This document shows positions 22,024-33,565 of a DNA stretch of 64,000 nucleotides, in pieces. Source of the stretch: Sarcophilus harrisii (taxonomy: Eukaryota > Chordata > Mammalia > Dasyuromorphia > Dasyuridae); NCBI RefSeq assembly GCF_902635505.1, contig NC_045427.1, positions 89,753,460 through 89,817,459 on the forward strand, in the 5' to 3' direction. The notes under the pieces are model-generated. The model saw only the letters and a list, made by a program, of their open reading frames with translations, did no database searches and was not told the origin of the DNA. Within the stretch, counting starts at the first letter, position 1. Every line of letters starts with the position of its first letter. Position numbers and translations under genes: made by a program.

Positions 22024-22495
22024 GAGGAAACAGTTTTTTTTTAATTAAATAACTTTTTTATTGACAGAACCTATGCCAGGGTAATTTTTTACAACATTAT
22101 CCCTTGCACTCATTTCTGTTCCGATTTTTCTCCTCCCTCCCTCCACTCTCTCCCCAAAGATGGCAAGCAGTCCTATACATGTTAAATAGATTACAGTAGA
22201 TCTTGGATACAATATATGTGTGCAGAACCGAACAGTTTTCTTGTTGCTCAGGGAGAATTGGATTTAGAAGGTATAAATAACCTGGGAAGAAGAACAAAAA
22301 TGCAAGCAGTTTACATTCATTTCCTAGTGTTCTTTCTTTGGGTGTAGCTGCTTCTGTCCATCCTTGATCAATTGAAACTAAGTTAGATCTTGTCTTTGTT
22401 GAAGAAATCCACTTCCATCAGAATACATCCTCATACAGTATCGCTATTGAGGTATATAATGATTTCCTGGTTCTGCTCATTGAGGAAACAGTTTT
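22024..22495 (-). mobile_element. 5'-truncated L1 with clean target duplication
   Basis: The plus strand starts with a T-run at about 22,034, then 'ttattgacagaacctatgcc', 'atggcaagcagtcctataca', 'ttgaagaaatccacttccat' and 'gatttcctggttctgctcat', where it stops. This is the L1 3' end, minus strand, about 445 bp. The 14-bp duplication 'gaggaaacagtttt' is exact (22024-22037, 22482-22495). It is a different subfamily from the L1 at 8,286. Confidence 0.9.
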
Positions 22496-22589
22496 ACACA
22501 AAAGTTAGTTTCACTCTTTTTTTTTAAAAAAAAAACTCATGTTTTTGTTGCTGCTGTTGGCTTTGATTTGGTAATTCTGTTAGAAAAAT

Positions 22590-22790
22590 TGCAATATAAT
22601 GAAAAGTAAATGAACTAACACATAGGAGATGGTTTCTGGTCTTTCTACCACTAGCAAGCTTATCCACATCAGTTCTCTGGGCTTTGGTTTCATTTTTTTG
22701 AAAAATGAAATTAATATCTGCCTTATGTACTTTGAAAGGTTAATGGGAGGATCTAGCTGCCTAGACATCACAACAGTAACACTACATGGG
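22590..22790 (+). repeat. MIR/THER-type SINE
   Basis: 'caagcttatccacatcagtt', 'ctgggctttggtttcatttt' and 'gaaattaatatctgccttat' follow the MIR order on the plus strand. Confidence 0.5.
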
Positions 22791-22799
22791 GTTTGCTAA

Positions 22800-23630
22800 G
22801 CACAGGTGGCATAATGTGAATTAGACTTGGAACCCAATGAGAAAAGGTGAAAGCTCACCTATTAGAACATGAAATGGCTCCAGGTGGGGAGTCTCAGTTT
22901 CAAGAAAGGAGGAAGTAGGGATAAAGACTGGGAAAGGAAGCCTCTGAGGTACATCTAGCCTGTTTTCTTTCCTTTCATTTCCTTTTTCTTCAATTAGGAA
23001 ATTTTTGTGAAGTGTTTACTACATTAAGGTACCATTCTAGGCTCTACATGTAGAATTCTTATCTTTAATTTTGTCTGATGCTTTAGAGTAGGAAAAAGAA
23101 TGCCTCATCAGGTCTGTCCTGGTAGCTTCTGGCCCTTGATGCAATTGATTTAAACACAAATAATTGGCAGCAATCTAAAATACCATCCCTAAAACACCAA
23201 TCTCAAAGTTAGTTACTTCTCTCTTGATTTCAAGTACCTTTTGCTATGCCAGTAGATAAAAATATCTGTGAATAAAACAACTAAGTCATACTGCTGAAAA
23301 GAGTATTCCTTAAAGGGTGGGCTGTGTTTTTTGGTCTGAATGTTCAGTAGCTGAGGTAAGTTAACACATAGCCATTTATCCAGCTGGGCTACCTCTAAAT
23401 GACTTTAAACACTGCAACTGAATCGGCTCAGTAAAAGCTGCCCCCTTTTCCTGTCCAGGACAAGACCCAAGAAATCTTCCCTTCCTTTTATTTTTGCTTT
23501 TATACTTCAAATGAAACTGAAGTAGCTATATTCCATGGCTGAAATGCTTGTCTTTTTGTCTATAAAACAATTATGTTAAAACTCCTCTTAGGAATTAAAG
23601 TTCTTGTATGGGGATGATAGCAAAATGGCC
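22800..23630. other. Unassigned intergenic sequence
   Basis: No repeat, gene or RNA recognised. Confidence 0.45.
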
Positions 23631-23636
23631 CTGAAA

Positions 23637-24172
23637 AGATCTAAATTCCTTTTTTATTAAAGCTTTTTAATTTTCAAAAGATATGCATGGATAATTTTTC
23701 AGCATTTACTCTTACAAAACCTTGTGTTCCAATTTCTACCCTTTCCCCTCTACCCCCTTCCCTAGATAGCGAGTAATCCAATATGTTAAACGTGGTAAAA
23801 TATATGCTAAATCCAATATATGCATACATATTCATATAATTATCTTGCTGCATAAGAAAAATCAAAAAGGAAAAAATGAGAAAGAAAATAAAATGCAAGC
23901 AAACAATAAAAAAAATGAAAATGCTATGTTGTGAACCACACTGGGTTCCCACAGTCCTCTCTCTGGGTATAGAGGACTCTCTTCATCACAAGATCATTGG
24001 AACTGGTCTGAATCATCTTATTATTGAAAAGAGCCATGGCCAGCAGAATTGTTCATCATATAATCTTGTTGTCATGTACAACGATCTCCTGGTTCTGCTC
24101 ATTTCACTTTGCAGCAATTTATGTAAGTCTCTCTAGGCCTCTCTGAAATCATCCTGCTGGAGACCTAAATTC
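23637..24172 (-). mobile_element. 5'-truncated L1 (third subfamily)
   Basis: The plus strand runs 'ttattaaagctttttaattt', 'catggataatttttcagcat', 'gtgttccaatttctaccctt', and ends with the ORF2 C-terminal block 'gatctcctggttctgctcat' and 'ctgaaatcatcctgctgg'. The duplication 'agaYctaaattc' flanks it (about 23,637-23,648 and 24,161-24,172, one difference). Confidence 0.85.
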
Positions 24173-24479
24173 TTAAAGGGAAGTATGGGATGGTAGTGAG
24201 GTAGGGGGCAAAGAGTGCCGACTGGCAGAACTCCATCATTCAAGCTCTGGGATACTGTACCTCTCTTCCACCCCCATATATCTTCATTATCTCCTTTTCC
24301 AGGCATTGAAGGTCCCTGAGATAATGGAGACCGGGAAGAAAAAATTTTAAGAGGAAGGTTTTTTTTGTCTGTTTCTGAATTTTTGGTATCAGGATTTAAA
24401 CTAAACCCAGCATTTTTCTCATAGAGTAAACACAAATGACCCACTATAGATGGTTTTCTTTGACATATTGTTTTGGGAC

Positions 24480-24480
<1 letters not shown>

Positions 24481-24565
<85 letters not shown>

Positions 24566-24615
24566 AGGGAGGGAGGGAGAGGAAGAGGGACAGGGAGAGG
24601 GAGAGGGAAGTCTTG
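24481..24615. repeat. Compound microsatellite (TG)n then (AG)n and GGGA
   Basis: About 17 TG units, then about 22 AG units, then impure gggag. Frames open across it (e.g. on both strands at 24,436-24,735) are products of the repeat, not genes. Confidence 0.95.
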
Positions 24616-24828
24616 AGGGAGAAGGAGGAAGAAAGGGGGAGAATAGTTGTTGGGAAGATAATATACATTTCTGCCACTATTTGTGTCATCTTGCACATAT
24701 TTTATTTCTTTGAAATTCCATTTTGTCATTTATAAAATGAAAGAGTTGGATTGGATGACTTCAGATGTTCCCTACAAGTCCATGTCTGTAATATGAGCCA
24801 TCTATTTATTTGTAGTATGGAATCAAGT

Positions 24829-24909
24829 CAATAAGCCTTTACTAAGTACCTACCAAACACTAAACTCTAGAGATAAAAAGAAAGGTAAAAAAAGAGTTAA
24901 GGACTTAAG
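24829..24909 (-). repeat. L2 3' end fragment
   Basis: 'caataagcctttactaagta', 'cctaccaaacactaaactct' and 'agataaaaagaaagg' match the inverted L2 3' end. Confidence 0.5.
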
Positions 24910-25560
24910 TGTTTAAGTGAAGGGGCAGGTCAATTCTCTGAGAGCCTCCACAGCTGTGAATCATAAACTTGAAGGAGTTACAAAGCAGCCTTTACTAACA
25001 CACATGTTCCTTGTGGATTGGGAATGAAATAAATTGGAAGCAAGTGTTATGGGCCAGAACTCTGAAACAAGGATTCTTACAAGGTATTAAGTCAGTGGAA
25101 TTGATAAAGACAAAGGTTATCTAGTTTAGCATGGTACTTAACAGTTCTCTAGTTCAGTACATGTACTTAGTACTCAATATAGTACTACAAGATTCACACA
25201 TGTGATAATGTAATTATAAGAGAACATATAAACTGGGAGCCTCAGCCAGAGTCAGAGCCAGAGAAGACAGAGCCAAGGAGAGACATCTTCATCAGCCTCG
25301 TAGTGGCTGGCCTGGCCTCCTGCACTTCCCCCACTGAGACCATGGCTGGTCTGAAAGGCTCTCAAGAAAGCTGGACTGGGCCCCAGGCAAGGAAACTAGA
25401 TTGTGAAGAAGATAATAAATGATTTGGACTTTAACACCTGGCTATTCTTATGGTGATTAATCTACTAAAAAGAAGACTGCTCCCAAGACCTCCAGAAAAG
25501 CACCAAGAACATTACAGGGAAGAGAAGAGAGGTCAGAGAATGCAACTGCCTCTTATTTCC
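24910..25560. mobile_element. LTR of the 17,055 family, opened by another LTR
   Basis: 24,910-25,044 and 25,517-25,560 match the reverse complement of the 17,055 LTR: 'agagcctccacagctgtgaa', 'gaatgaaataaattggaagc', then 'gaggtcagagaatgcaactg' and 'cctcttatttccttgtat'. A second LTR interrupts it. The far end is replaced by the CCT tract. Fossil. Confidence 0.75.
25045..25516 (+). mobile_element. Solo LTR nested in an older LTR
   Basis: It starts 'tgttatgggccagaactctg' and ends '...cattaca'. A TATA-like 'tataaact' lies at 25227-25234 and AATAAA at 25414-25419, followed by a block ending 'actgctcccaagacctccag' that is typical of marsupial LTRs I have seen. TG...CA termini. No clean target duplication could be shown. 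Fossil, younger than its host LTR; no internal region present. Confidence 0.75.
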
Positions 25561-26287
25561 TTGTATTCCCCCTCCTCCTCCTCTTCTCCCTCCTCTTCTT
25601 CCTCCCTTCCTCTTCCCTTTGTCCTCCTCCCTTCCTCCTCCTCCTCCCTTCCTCCTCCTCCCTTCCTCCTCCTCCCTTCCTCCTCCTCCCTTCCTCCTCC
25701 CCTTCCTCCTCCTCTCCTTCCTCCTCCTCCTTCCTGTTCCCCTCATCTCCTCCTCCTCCTCCTCCTCCTCTCCTCACTCCTCCTCACTCCTTCCTCCTCC
25801 TCTCCTCCTCCTCTCACTCCTCTTCCTCCCTCCTCCCTCCCTCCTCCTCCCCTCCCTCCTCCTCCTCCTCCTCCCTCCTCCTCCCCTCCTCCTCCTCCTC
25901 CTCCTCCCCCCCTCCTCCCTCCTCCTCCTCCTCCCCTCCTCCCCCCCTCCTCTCCCCCCCTCCTCCCTCCCTCCCCCCCCTCCTCCTCCCTCCCCCCTCC
26001 TCCCTCCTCCTCTCCCTCTCCTCCCCCCTCCTCCTCCTCCCTCCTCCCTCCTCCTCCTCCTCCTCCTCCTCCCCCTCTCCTCCCTCCCCTCCCCTCCTCC
26101 CCCTCCCTCCTCCTCCCCTCCTCCTCCTCCTCCCCTCACTCCTCTCCCTCCTCCTCTCCTCCCCTCCTCTCCTCCTCCTCCTCCCCTCCCTCTCCCCTCT
26201 CCTCCTCCCCCCTCCTCCTCCTCCTCCCTCCTCCTCCCCCCCTCCTCCCTCCTCCTCCCCCTCCTCCTCCCTCCCCTCCTCCTCCTC

Positions 26288-26321
<34 letters not shown>

Positions 26322-26530
26322 TCCCTCCTCCCTCTCCTCTCCCTCCTCCTCCCTCCTCCCTCCTCCTCCTCCCCCTCCTCTCCTCCCTCCTCCTCTCTCC
26401 CCTCTCCCTCCTCCCTCCTCCTCCCCTCCTCCTCCCTCCCTCCTCCTCCTCCTCCTCCACTCCCTCCCTCCTCCCCCCCCTCTCCTCTCCCTCTCCTCCT
26501 CTCCTCCTCCCCTCCCTCACTCCTCCCGTC
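25561..26530. repeat. Giant CCT/TCC pyrimidine tract, about 970 bp
   Basis: Almost every base on the plus strand is C or T, with CCT as the dominant unit and C- or T-run interruptions. All long frames inside it (Pro/Ser/Leu on the plus strand, Gly/Arg/Glu on the minus strand) are repeat artefacts. It starts at the edge of an LTR that itself has a C/T-rich 'catcctctcac' patch, so that patch may have seeded it. Confidence 0.97.
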
Positions 26531-26689
26531 CCTTCCCATCTCTCAACAGTCCTCTACTCTTCCTAAGAGTCCTCACAGTCTTTCGACTTCACTACTACAT
26601 AATGTCACCATATTACAACAAGTCTTACTTACTAGGACTCACATCTTTAGGAACATAATCTTACAGAACAATGTCGCAACTATATATAG

Positions 26690-27287
26690 ATGATAGATCT
26701 AAAGTAATCCAGGAAAGCTTCCTTGAAGGTGATGAGATTTAATCTAGAATCTGAAAGAAATAATGGAAATATAGAGCAAGCGACAAGAGAAAAGATTTCC
26801 AGGCTTGGGGGACAGGCAACAAAAATGCATAGAGTTGGAATATAGAAGGGATTGTGTGAGGAATGGCAAAAAATGTCAATGAAACTGAGAGTAAAGTTGG
26901 AAAGTTGTGAAGGTAGGAGGGCATTATGTTTTAAAGACTTTTAAAGCCAGATATTTTATATTTCATCCTGGGAGTAATAGTCATTGGATTTTATTAAATA
27001 AGGGGGTGAAGTAGTCAGCTCTATGTAAGATCAATGGTTAATCAATTAATCAGTTGAAGAGAAGATAGGAGCAAAGTTGAATGATGAAGCTAGACTGCAG
27101 AGCATTGAAAAACAAAAGGCTTCTCAAGGAGTCTAGCCATAAAAAGAGGGGAGATATGAAATAAAATCTAGCAGGTATAGATGAAATAAAATTTTGGGGG
27201 GTAGTGTGTGGAGGAGACATAGACATGTTTGTAGACAGTAGAGAAGCAACCAGTAGTCAGGTAGAGATTTAATATTAGTAACAGAGT
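26690..27287 (-). repeat. L2 LINE fragment
   Basis: 'ccaggaaagcttccttgaag', 'ggaatggcaaaaaatgtcaa', 'tttcatcctgggagtaatag', 'aataagggggtgaagtagtc' and 'catgtttgtagacagtagag' follow the inverted L2 order. Confidence 0.65.
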
Positions 27288-27430
27288 AGGGGCATCTAGA
27301 TGGCACAATATATAGAGCACCCTGAAGTTAAGAGGACCTGAGTTCAAATGTGGCCTCAGACACTAAACAGTTACTTAACCCCAACTGCCTTCCCCACCCC
27401 CCACAAAAAAAAAGAAACAAAAAAGATTAG
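27288..27430 (+). repeat. Marsupial SINE, short form
   Basis: Head 'ggggcatctagatggcacaa', then 'gagttcaaatgtggcctcag' and 'cttaaccccaactgcc' with an A-rich tail. Flanks share a degraded duplication (tattagtaacag / gattagtggcag). Inserted at the end of L2 sequence. Confidence 0.8.
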
Positions 27431-28414
27431 TGGCAGAATGAGGTTGATGGGATGGAGCAATATGCTGGAGAAGATAGGTTGTAATGAGATTACTTATGCA
27501 TGAAGAGGGATTTGTCTTGACAAGGAAGACTATCTCTTCCTGTAAGACAGTAGTCAAAAAAAGAGAGATATAGTTGAAAGCACAGGGAACTCTTAGAAAA
27601 TGGCCTCTTTTTTTTTTTTTTTTTTCAGTGAAATATGAAGCAATGTTCTCAGGCAGATATGTTATTGTGGAAAAAATATCATGTCCCCAATTATTCATTA
27701 TTTGTCTTTATCAAACCACACTGACCAAATTTTCCTATCAACATTTATTTAGAAATACTGTATACCAAAAAAAAAAATTCAATATCACAGACTGCAATGA
27801 TGTAATATTTTCATATTAAAGGAGAACATTAGGAATCTGGATTAGGAGACAGGGTAATAGGGTGGAATGAATACTAGGGATATAGGAGAGCACACTTTAA
27901 GTGTCTATCCTTTTTCTATCATAGCTCTCATGTTATTTTTACATAACCTTTTCTGTACAATCCGTTGTTACTAAAAAGCTACATTCTGATACCCATCATG
28001 TGTTCCTTCATTTTTCTTTAAGTGACTTACAATTTAGTTTCTTTGAAGACTGTGGCATTCCACATTTCACAGTTGTATAGAATCACTGGAATAATCTTAC
28101 TGTTACAAGACGGTTTTCTGTTTCAAGGAGACTCCCAAGGTCTTTGAAAGTGTTTAATTATTTCTCAACTACAACCCAGCCTTTCTATACAAAATATACA
28201 ATCCAGTTTAACAGTTTTTTCACTTAACTGAATATCATAACGTAGACAACAGGAATCCATTTGGTTTTCTCTATGAAGGTAGACTGAATTCTTTTGAGTG
28301 ATTCCAGTTCTCATTTAGGAAACTCTTTGGAAACGATGCAATTAACACAAGCAAAATTATCTGGAGGATTTCCTCATCTAGTGTATAACCTTCGGATTGT
28401 GAATTTGTTTTTAG
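27431..28414. other. Unassigned sequence
   Basis: Contains T-runs (27,608-27,625) and no recognised family. 27,900-28,400 might be an old transposon or LINE piece, but I cannot name it. Confidence 0.4.
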
Positions 28415-28565
28415 AAATATTTTGATTGTATTTCCATATAACTGGAAATATTGGTAATTATATATATTATGCATTAAAAACATTATACTGAGAAGGGGTA
28501 CATAGCTTTTGCCAGACAGTCAAAGGTGACCATGACATAAAAAGGGTTAAGAACTCTTGCTCATT
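28415..28565. repeat. hAT-like non-autonomous DNA transposon scrap
   Basis: 'ttgattgtatttccatataa', 'gcattaaaaacattatactg', 'gagaaggggtacatagcttt' and 'aaagggttaagaactcttgc' match, in order, the block also seen at 36,160-36,375. Family name not certain. Confidence 0.5.
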
Positions 28566-29514
28566 ACACAATTTTTCTTCCCTTTGGATTTTTCTCTGTA
28601 CATCATCCCTAATAGAAGCAAATACCTACAGAGGCTCTATTTTATGTCCCTACTTTTTGCTTCACTTGATGTTAATAATTATAGAGCAATCAAAGCTATC
28701 CTTATTGTAATATTTACGAGTTAATCTTTTATGTAATCTTAATAAATGCCTGGATGACACCTAGTTTGAGGGAAGCTAAATTTTACTTTAATGAATTAAC
28801 CTTTTTTTTCTCCAGTAAATAAACAATAATCACAGTGGGGCTTTGAATTCTCTCTATACCTTTCAGGCAATCAAACAACTGTGCCAATGTAATCTGCTAT
28901 GGAATATTGTTTGTGAATGTTTTTCTATCCTGGTCTCATGTTTTTATCAAAGAAGGACTAGATTATGTGCAAAATATTCTAATAAATATTTTTAAAGATG
29001 AGAAAGCAAGCACATTGGTCATTAATAATCCCTCCGTACATATTCCCTTTACACCCCCAACAAAATGTTATTTATTTTTTTTCCAAGCTTGTAACTTCAT
29101 TTTCAGATATAAATGAGAATAAACCACTCCATTTCCTCCAATCTGTGTCTATTCCAGCATGGATCTCCTCTGTGTATATTCGAATTGATCTAGCTGCTAT
29201 TTCCTTCTTTGTTTTTCTTTCTTTTAAAAATTTTTTTTTAAAAATAGTGCCATTTCTACTTACTTGTGCAGCAGCACACCAGGGACTGTGATGTTAGAGT
29301 CTAAATGTGATAGTTCCATTGTCATTGACAGAGAGGATATTTTGTTGAAGAAATCTTGACAGCTCTCTTCCATTTTCCATCTGCTTATTGTCCTCCTACC
29401 AATTTCATCCTTAAATGTTATATCAGGATGATCTGGCTTAATTGAGTCTCCTGCTATGTTTTCTGTATAAATTCTTGTTCCCTCTCTATACTTCTAACTA
29501 TTTTATGAGGAAGT
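28566..29514. other. Unassigned sequence
   Basis: No gene or clear repeat recognised. Confidence 0.4.
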
Positions 29515-29850
29515 CCATTTCATAATTGTCTATCAACTCCCTCAAAAAGTTTTTTTTAGTTTAAAAACAATTGTTATTGCTTGCTTCATTTTTATGCAAC
29601 ATTTCCCAAAATCAGCCCCTTCCCATTAAAAACACAGAAAAGCAGTTAAGCAAAAGAAGCTAACGGAGTTCTTGTAATATATATAACAGTTGACACAATT
29701 CCCACATCTTTACTGAGAAGAAAATATGCTTCATCATGTATCCTCTGGAAACTATACTGGTCAGTACCACTAGCAAAGGTTTATCTGCTTTTGTGAGTTT
29801 CATTTGTTTCACTTTTTACCAATTCATATAAATCTTTTCAGCTCCCAAAG
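29515..29850 (-). mobile_element. Old L1 3' end fragment
   Basis: The plus strand has 'caacatttcccaaaatcagc', 'tatgcttcatcatgtatcct', 'ctggaaactatactggtcag' and 'ccaattcatataaatctttt', the inverted 3'UTR and ORF2 end of an older L1, related to 15,760. Confidence 0.6.
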
Positions 29851-31059
29851 CTGATGTTGCTGCTGCTGCTACTGTCACTACCATCTTGTAAGTCCCACAC
29901 TGGTGTTGCTGTCTGCTTCTGGCAAGCCTCCATCCCTTTATCTCATTCCTCTCTTGATGACCTCCTAAATTGTCTTATTTAGAATTGGAAAATGCCTTAT
30001 TCTGACCTTTTGTGTTGTATCTGTCATTACAAAATTTGATTTGAGGAGTTATTTTAAAGTTGTTTAGAGGGGAAGGTTAGGAGAGTTCAGCAGGATAACT
30101 ACCTGTACTCCATCAAAGTGGCTCAAACTATTTTCAAACACTATCATTTTTGTTCAAAATATTCAAGCTATTTTCAAAAACAAACCAAAAAAAAAAAAAA
30201 AGATTCAATTGTGACTCTCTCTTAAGCTAGATGTTTACTTTTATCTCAGAGAATTTATTGGACAGATTTTATCTCCCTGTTGTAAGTAAATTCTTTGTTT
30301 CTTCCTGGTTAGCTGAAATTGGACATAGTGAGAATAGGGACAGAGTTTTTGTGTGAGAAGGGACATCCAAGTTAATGTCATTCAGTCCCTGCAGTTTATG
30401 GAAAAGGAAACTGAATGCCAGGTGAAATAAATTGGCCAAGATGATATAGTTTGTAAATTATAGAGTTGGGGTTTGAACCTGGCTCTTCTAAATTCCAAAT
30501 CTTGCACTCTTCCCACTATTGTACAATATCCCTTCTATGCATGTGTATCTGAATGACATCAATTTGGGTTTGGGGATTGTATATGTCATAAAGTGATCCT
30601 TTCATTTAGGATAGAATTACAACTGTCTTTGAATGAGAGACTAATTGACTGGGGGTTGGGAGAAGTCAAGTAAGGTTATAGGTAATTAAGATAAATTAAG
30701 GTAATATAAAGCAAAAGATTTAAATAAAAGAAGGTTTGAAAACTCATAACAACATATTGACAGAGGATTTTGCAAGCTAAAAGGGAAGTTACCAGCTGAT
30801 ACCACTAAAGTGCCTGGTTGTATCTCACATCTGGGAAACTGTAGATACTTTTAAGTATTCTTATTAACAATGCTATTGTCATTTAAGGCTATGTGATATA
30901 CTTGAGGATACTTTTATCTCCAAGAGTAGTGCTTGGCAAATAGCAGGCACACTGGTTAATAGTTGATATATGATACTTGACCAAAGTTGTACAGAAATTA
31001 GGTAGCAAAGCTAAGATTTAAATCACTCCAATTAACAAGGAAAGCTGGAGGAGCAGGTA
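29851..31059. other. Mixed: MIR pieces in unassigned sequence
   Basis: An inverted MIR core at about 30,345-30,530 ('ggaaaaggaaactgaatgcc', 'tagagttggggtttgaacct'). A second MIR/L2 3' piece at about 30,925-31,030 ('gtgcttggcaaatagcaggc'). The rest is unrecognised. Confidence 0.5.
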
Positions 31060-33340
31060 CAGGGCAGAGTGGATAGAGATTGGAATCAGGAAAATCTAAA
31101 TTGAAATCTGAAGAAAGAAAGAAGTGAGCAATTGGTGAGTCTCAATTGTGGTGGTGATATGATGAGTGGAAAGATTTAGAAGGATGTGAGTGAAGTAGAG
31201 AAAATAGAATAAGCAAGATTATGAAATGAATAAATTACTATATTTGTTAAATTTTGTAATCTTATCTATTTTATTAACTTTAATCAAATTTTATGTTTAA
31301 AAATTTAATATGAAATTCTTAAATTCCAAATTCTGAATTCTAAAAATATAAATTAAAATTTTTTTTTGAATTTTAAATTCTTAAACTACAAAATTTGGTA
31401 TTTTAAAAATTTTCAGTGTTAAAATTTGAAATATTTTATTGTGTATTTGGAATTTTATGATATTAAATTTTATATTGGACATTTTTAAGTTTTGAAATTT
31501 AACATTTTAAAATTCTAAAATATGAATTTGTCAATAATTTAATGAATTTAAGAGTTTTATTTTGTAACTATATTTTAAATTTAAGGAAGATTAAAATTAA
31601 AAATGAGGTTTAAATATAAAGAAAAAATTCATAAATTTTAAAGGTAGAAATGAGAATTTTATACATGAAAATTGACATGAAGTATAATTGTAAAATTCTT
31701 AAATTCTTAATTTTGAAATAAAAATAAAATTGTAAATATTTGAAATGTAAAATTTTACATTTTAAAATTAAATTAAATTTAGATGCAAAATTTAAATTTT
31801 TTTTGAAAAACTGAATTTCAATTAAAAACAAAATATTTTTTCAATTGAATTTTAAATTAAAATTTATTTTTAGCATAATTGTAATTTTCAAATGTGCTGG
31901 ATTATGATTAAATGAATTTTTATTATAAGTTTTTACATTTGGAAATTTTAATTATTAAATTATGTATTTAAAATTATAAATGATATTCATTTGAAATAGA
32001 CAAAATTTGAGATTTAATAATTTTGAACCCACAATTTCAGTGTTTAAATTCTACATTTTCAAAGATTTAATTTAAATATCAAAAATTAGAATCCCTAAAC
32101 TTAAAATTTTTATTTATAAATACAAATTTGTCATTTACAAATTGATTCAAAATCTTAAAATTAATTTCAGAAATTTTAAATATTAAATTTTTAAATATAG
32201 ACTTAAAAGTTCAAAATTTATTTAATTTTTATTTTAATTTAAATTGATTAAAATTTAAAATTAAAAAAAATTTAAAAAATTTTTAAAAATTTGCAATTTA
32301 AAATTAATTGAAATACAAAACAAAATTGCCTATATTTTAAAATTTGAAATATAAATTAAGTATTGAAATATTTTTATTTTATTTTTTTGAATTTAAATTC
32401 TTGAAACTATTTTAAAATTAAATATTAAAATTAAATTAAACATTATTGAATACAAAATTTGAATTTTATATTGTGAAATTTTGAAATACGTAAAATTTTG
32501 TTTTAAAATGTGAGGCTAACAAATGATTTAATAATCAGACAGCATTCAGAAGAACAATAGTTTTGAAATCAAGAAAACCTGAATTCATAGGCTCTGATGT
32601 AAGTTATGTTGAGGTTTACCAAAGTGAGAACTGCTAAAGAGATATGAGTAAGATATTTTTAATTTTCCATTTCTAATTTTTACTTTAAAAATTTGAATTA
32701 ATAAATTGTATATTTTTCAATTAAAAAATTGAAATCTCTAAGTTTTTTAATTCAAAATTTTACACTGACAGATTTTAAAATTTACATTTTAAGTTCAAAA
32801 TTGAAAATTGTAATATTTAAAAATTAATATTAAATTTTATTTTTTAATTTTAAATGTTTACATTTTAAATTTAAAAATCTAAATTTAAAATTGTAAAATT
32901 CTTGAATTCAAATTTTTGGTGATTTTATATTTTAAAATTTCAAAAATTTCAATTTTGAATGATAACATTTTTTCATTTTTAATGTTTTAAATAGAAATTT
33001 TTAAAATTGACTTTAAATTTTTTAAATTTTAATTTCTAAATTTTAAAATTGAAAATCCTAATATTATAATTTTTAAATTTGTTAATTAAAAATTTAAATT
33101 TAAATGTTAAAATTTAAAATTTTGTGTTTTAATATTAAATTTTTGATTTTAGTATTTTGATTTTTAAAATGTAAAATTCTCTCTATATAAAATTAAAATC
33201 TAAAATTGTTATGAGTTTCTGAAATTTAAAGTCAAAGTTTTTAATTTAAATGTTAAATTCTTAAACATTACATTTTAAAATTTAAAATTAAATTGTGTTT
33301 GAGATTTAATCATCTGATTTTTCTTATGTAGCATGATAAT

Positions 33341-33341
<1 letters not shown>

Positions 33342-33388
<47 letters not shown>
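33342..33388. repeat. (TA)n microsatellite
   Basis: A 'gtgtgta' lead is followed by about 20 uninterrupted TA units. Confidence 0.97.
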
Positions 33389-33390
<2 letters not shown>

Positions 33391-33394
33391 TTGC

Positions 33395-33565
33395 ACGTGT
33401 TTAACATATATTAGATTACTTGCCATCTAGAGGAGAAAGTAGGGGGAAGACAGGGAAAAATTTGGAACATAAGGTTTTGCAAGGGAGAATGTTGAAATTT
33501 ATCCATACATATGTTTTGAAAATAACAATCTTTAGTAATAAAAAAGAAAAGAAAAGATTGAACAA
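33395..33565 (+). mobile_element. L1 3' terminal fragment, plus strand
   Basis: 'acttgccatctagaggagaa', 'aaaatttggaacataaggtt', 'catacatatgttttgaaaat' and an A-rich end are the sense version of the L1 3' terminus seen inverted at 23,650. It is inserted in the AT-rich block. Confidence 0.75.

Noticed and set aside
24133-24735. Frames of 84-198 codons around the TG/AG repeat
   Set aside because: Produced by the compound microsatellite.
25450-26658. Long frames of 402, 315, 248 and 241 codons on both strands
   Set aside because: They are low-complexity translations of the CCT tract (Pro/Ser/Leu or Gly/Arg/Glu) with no domain.
31610-31831. 73-codon frame in the AT-rich block
   Set aside because: Phe/Ile/Lys/Leu-rich translation of A/T words.
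33342-33565. A possible small gene next to the (TA)n run (62 codons at 33,420)
   Set aside because: It is the sense 3' terminus of an L1 fragment.
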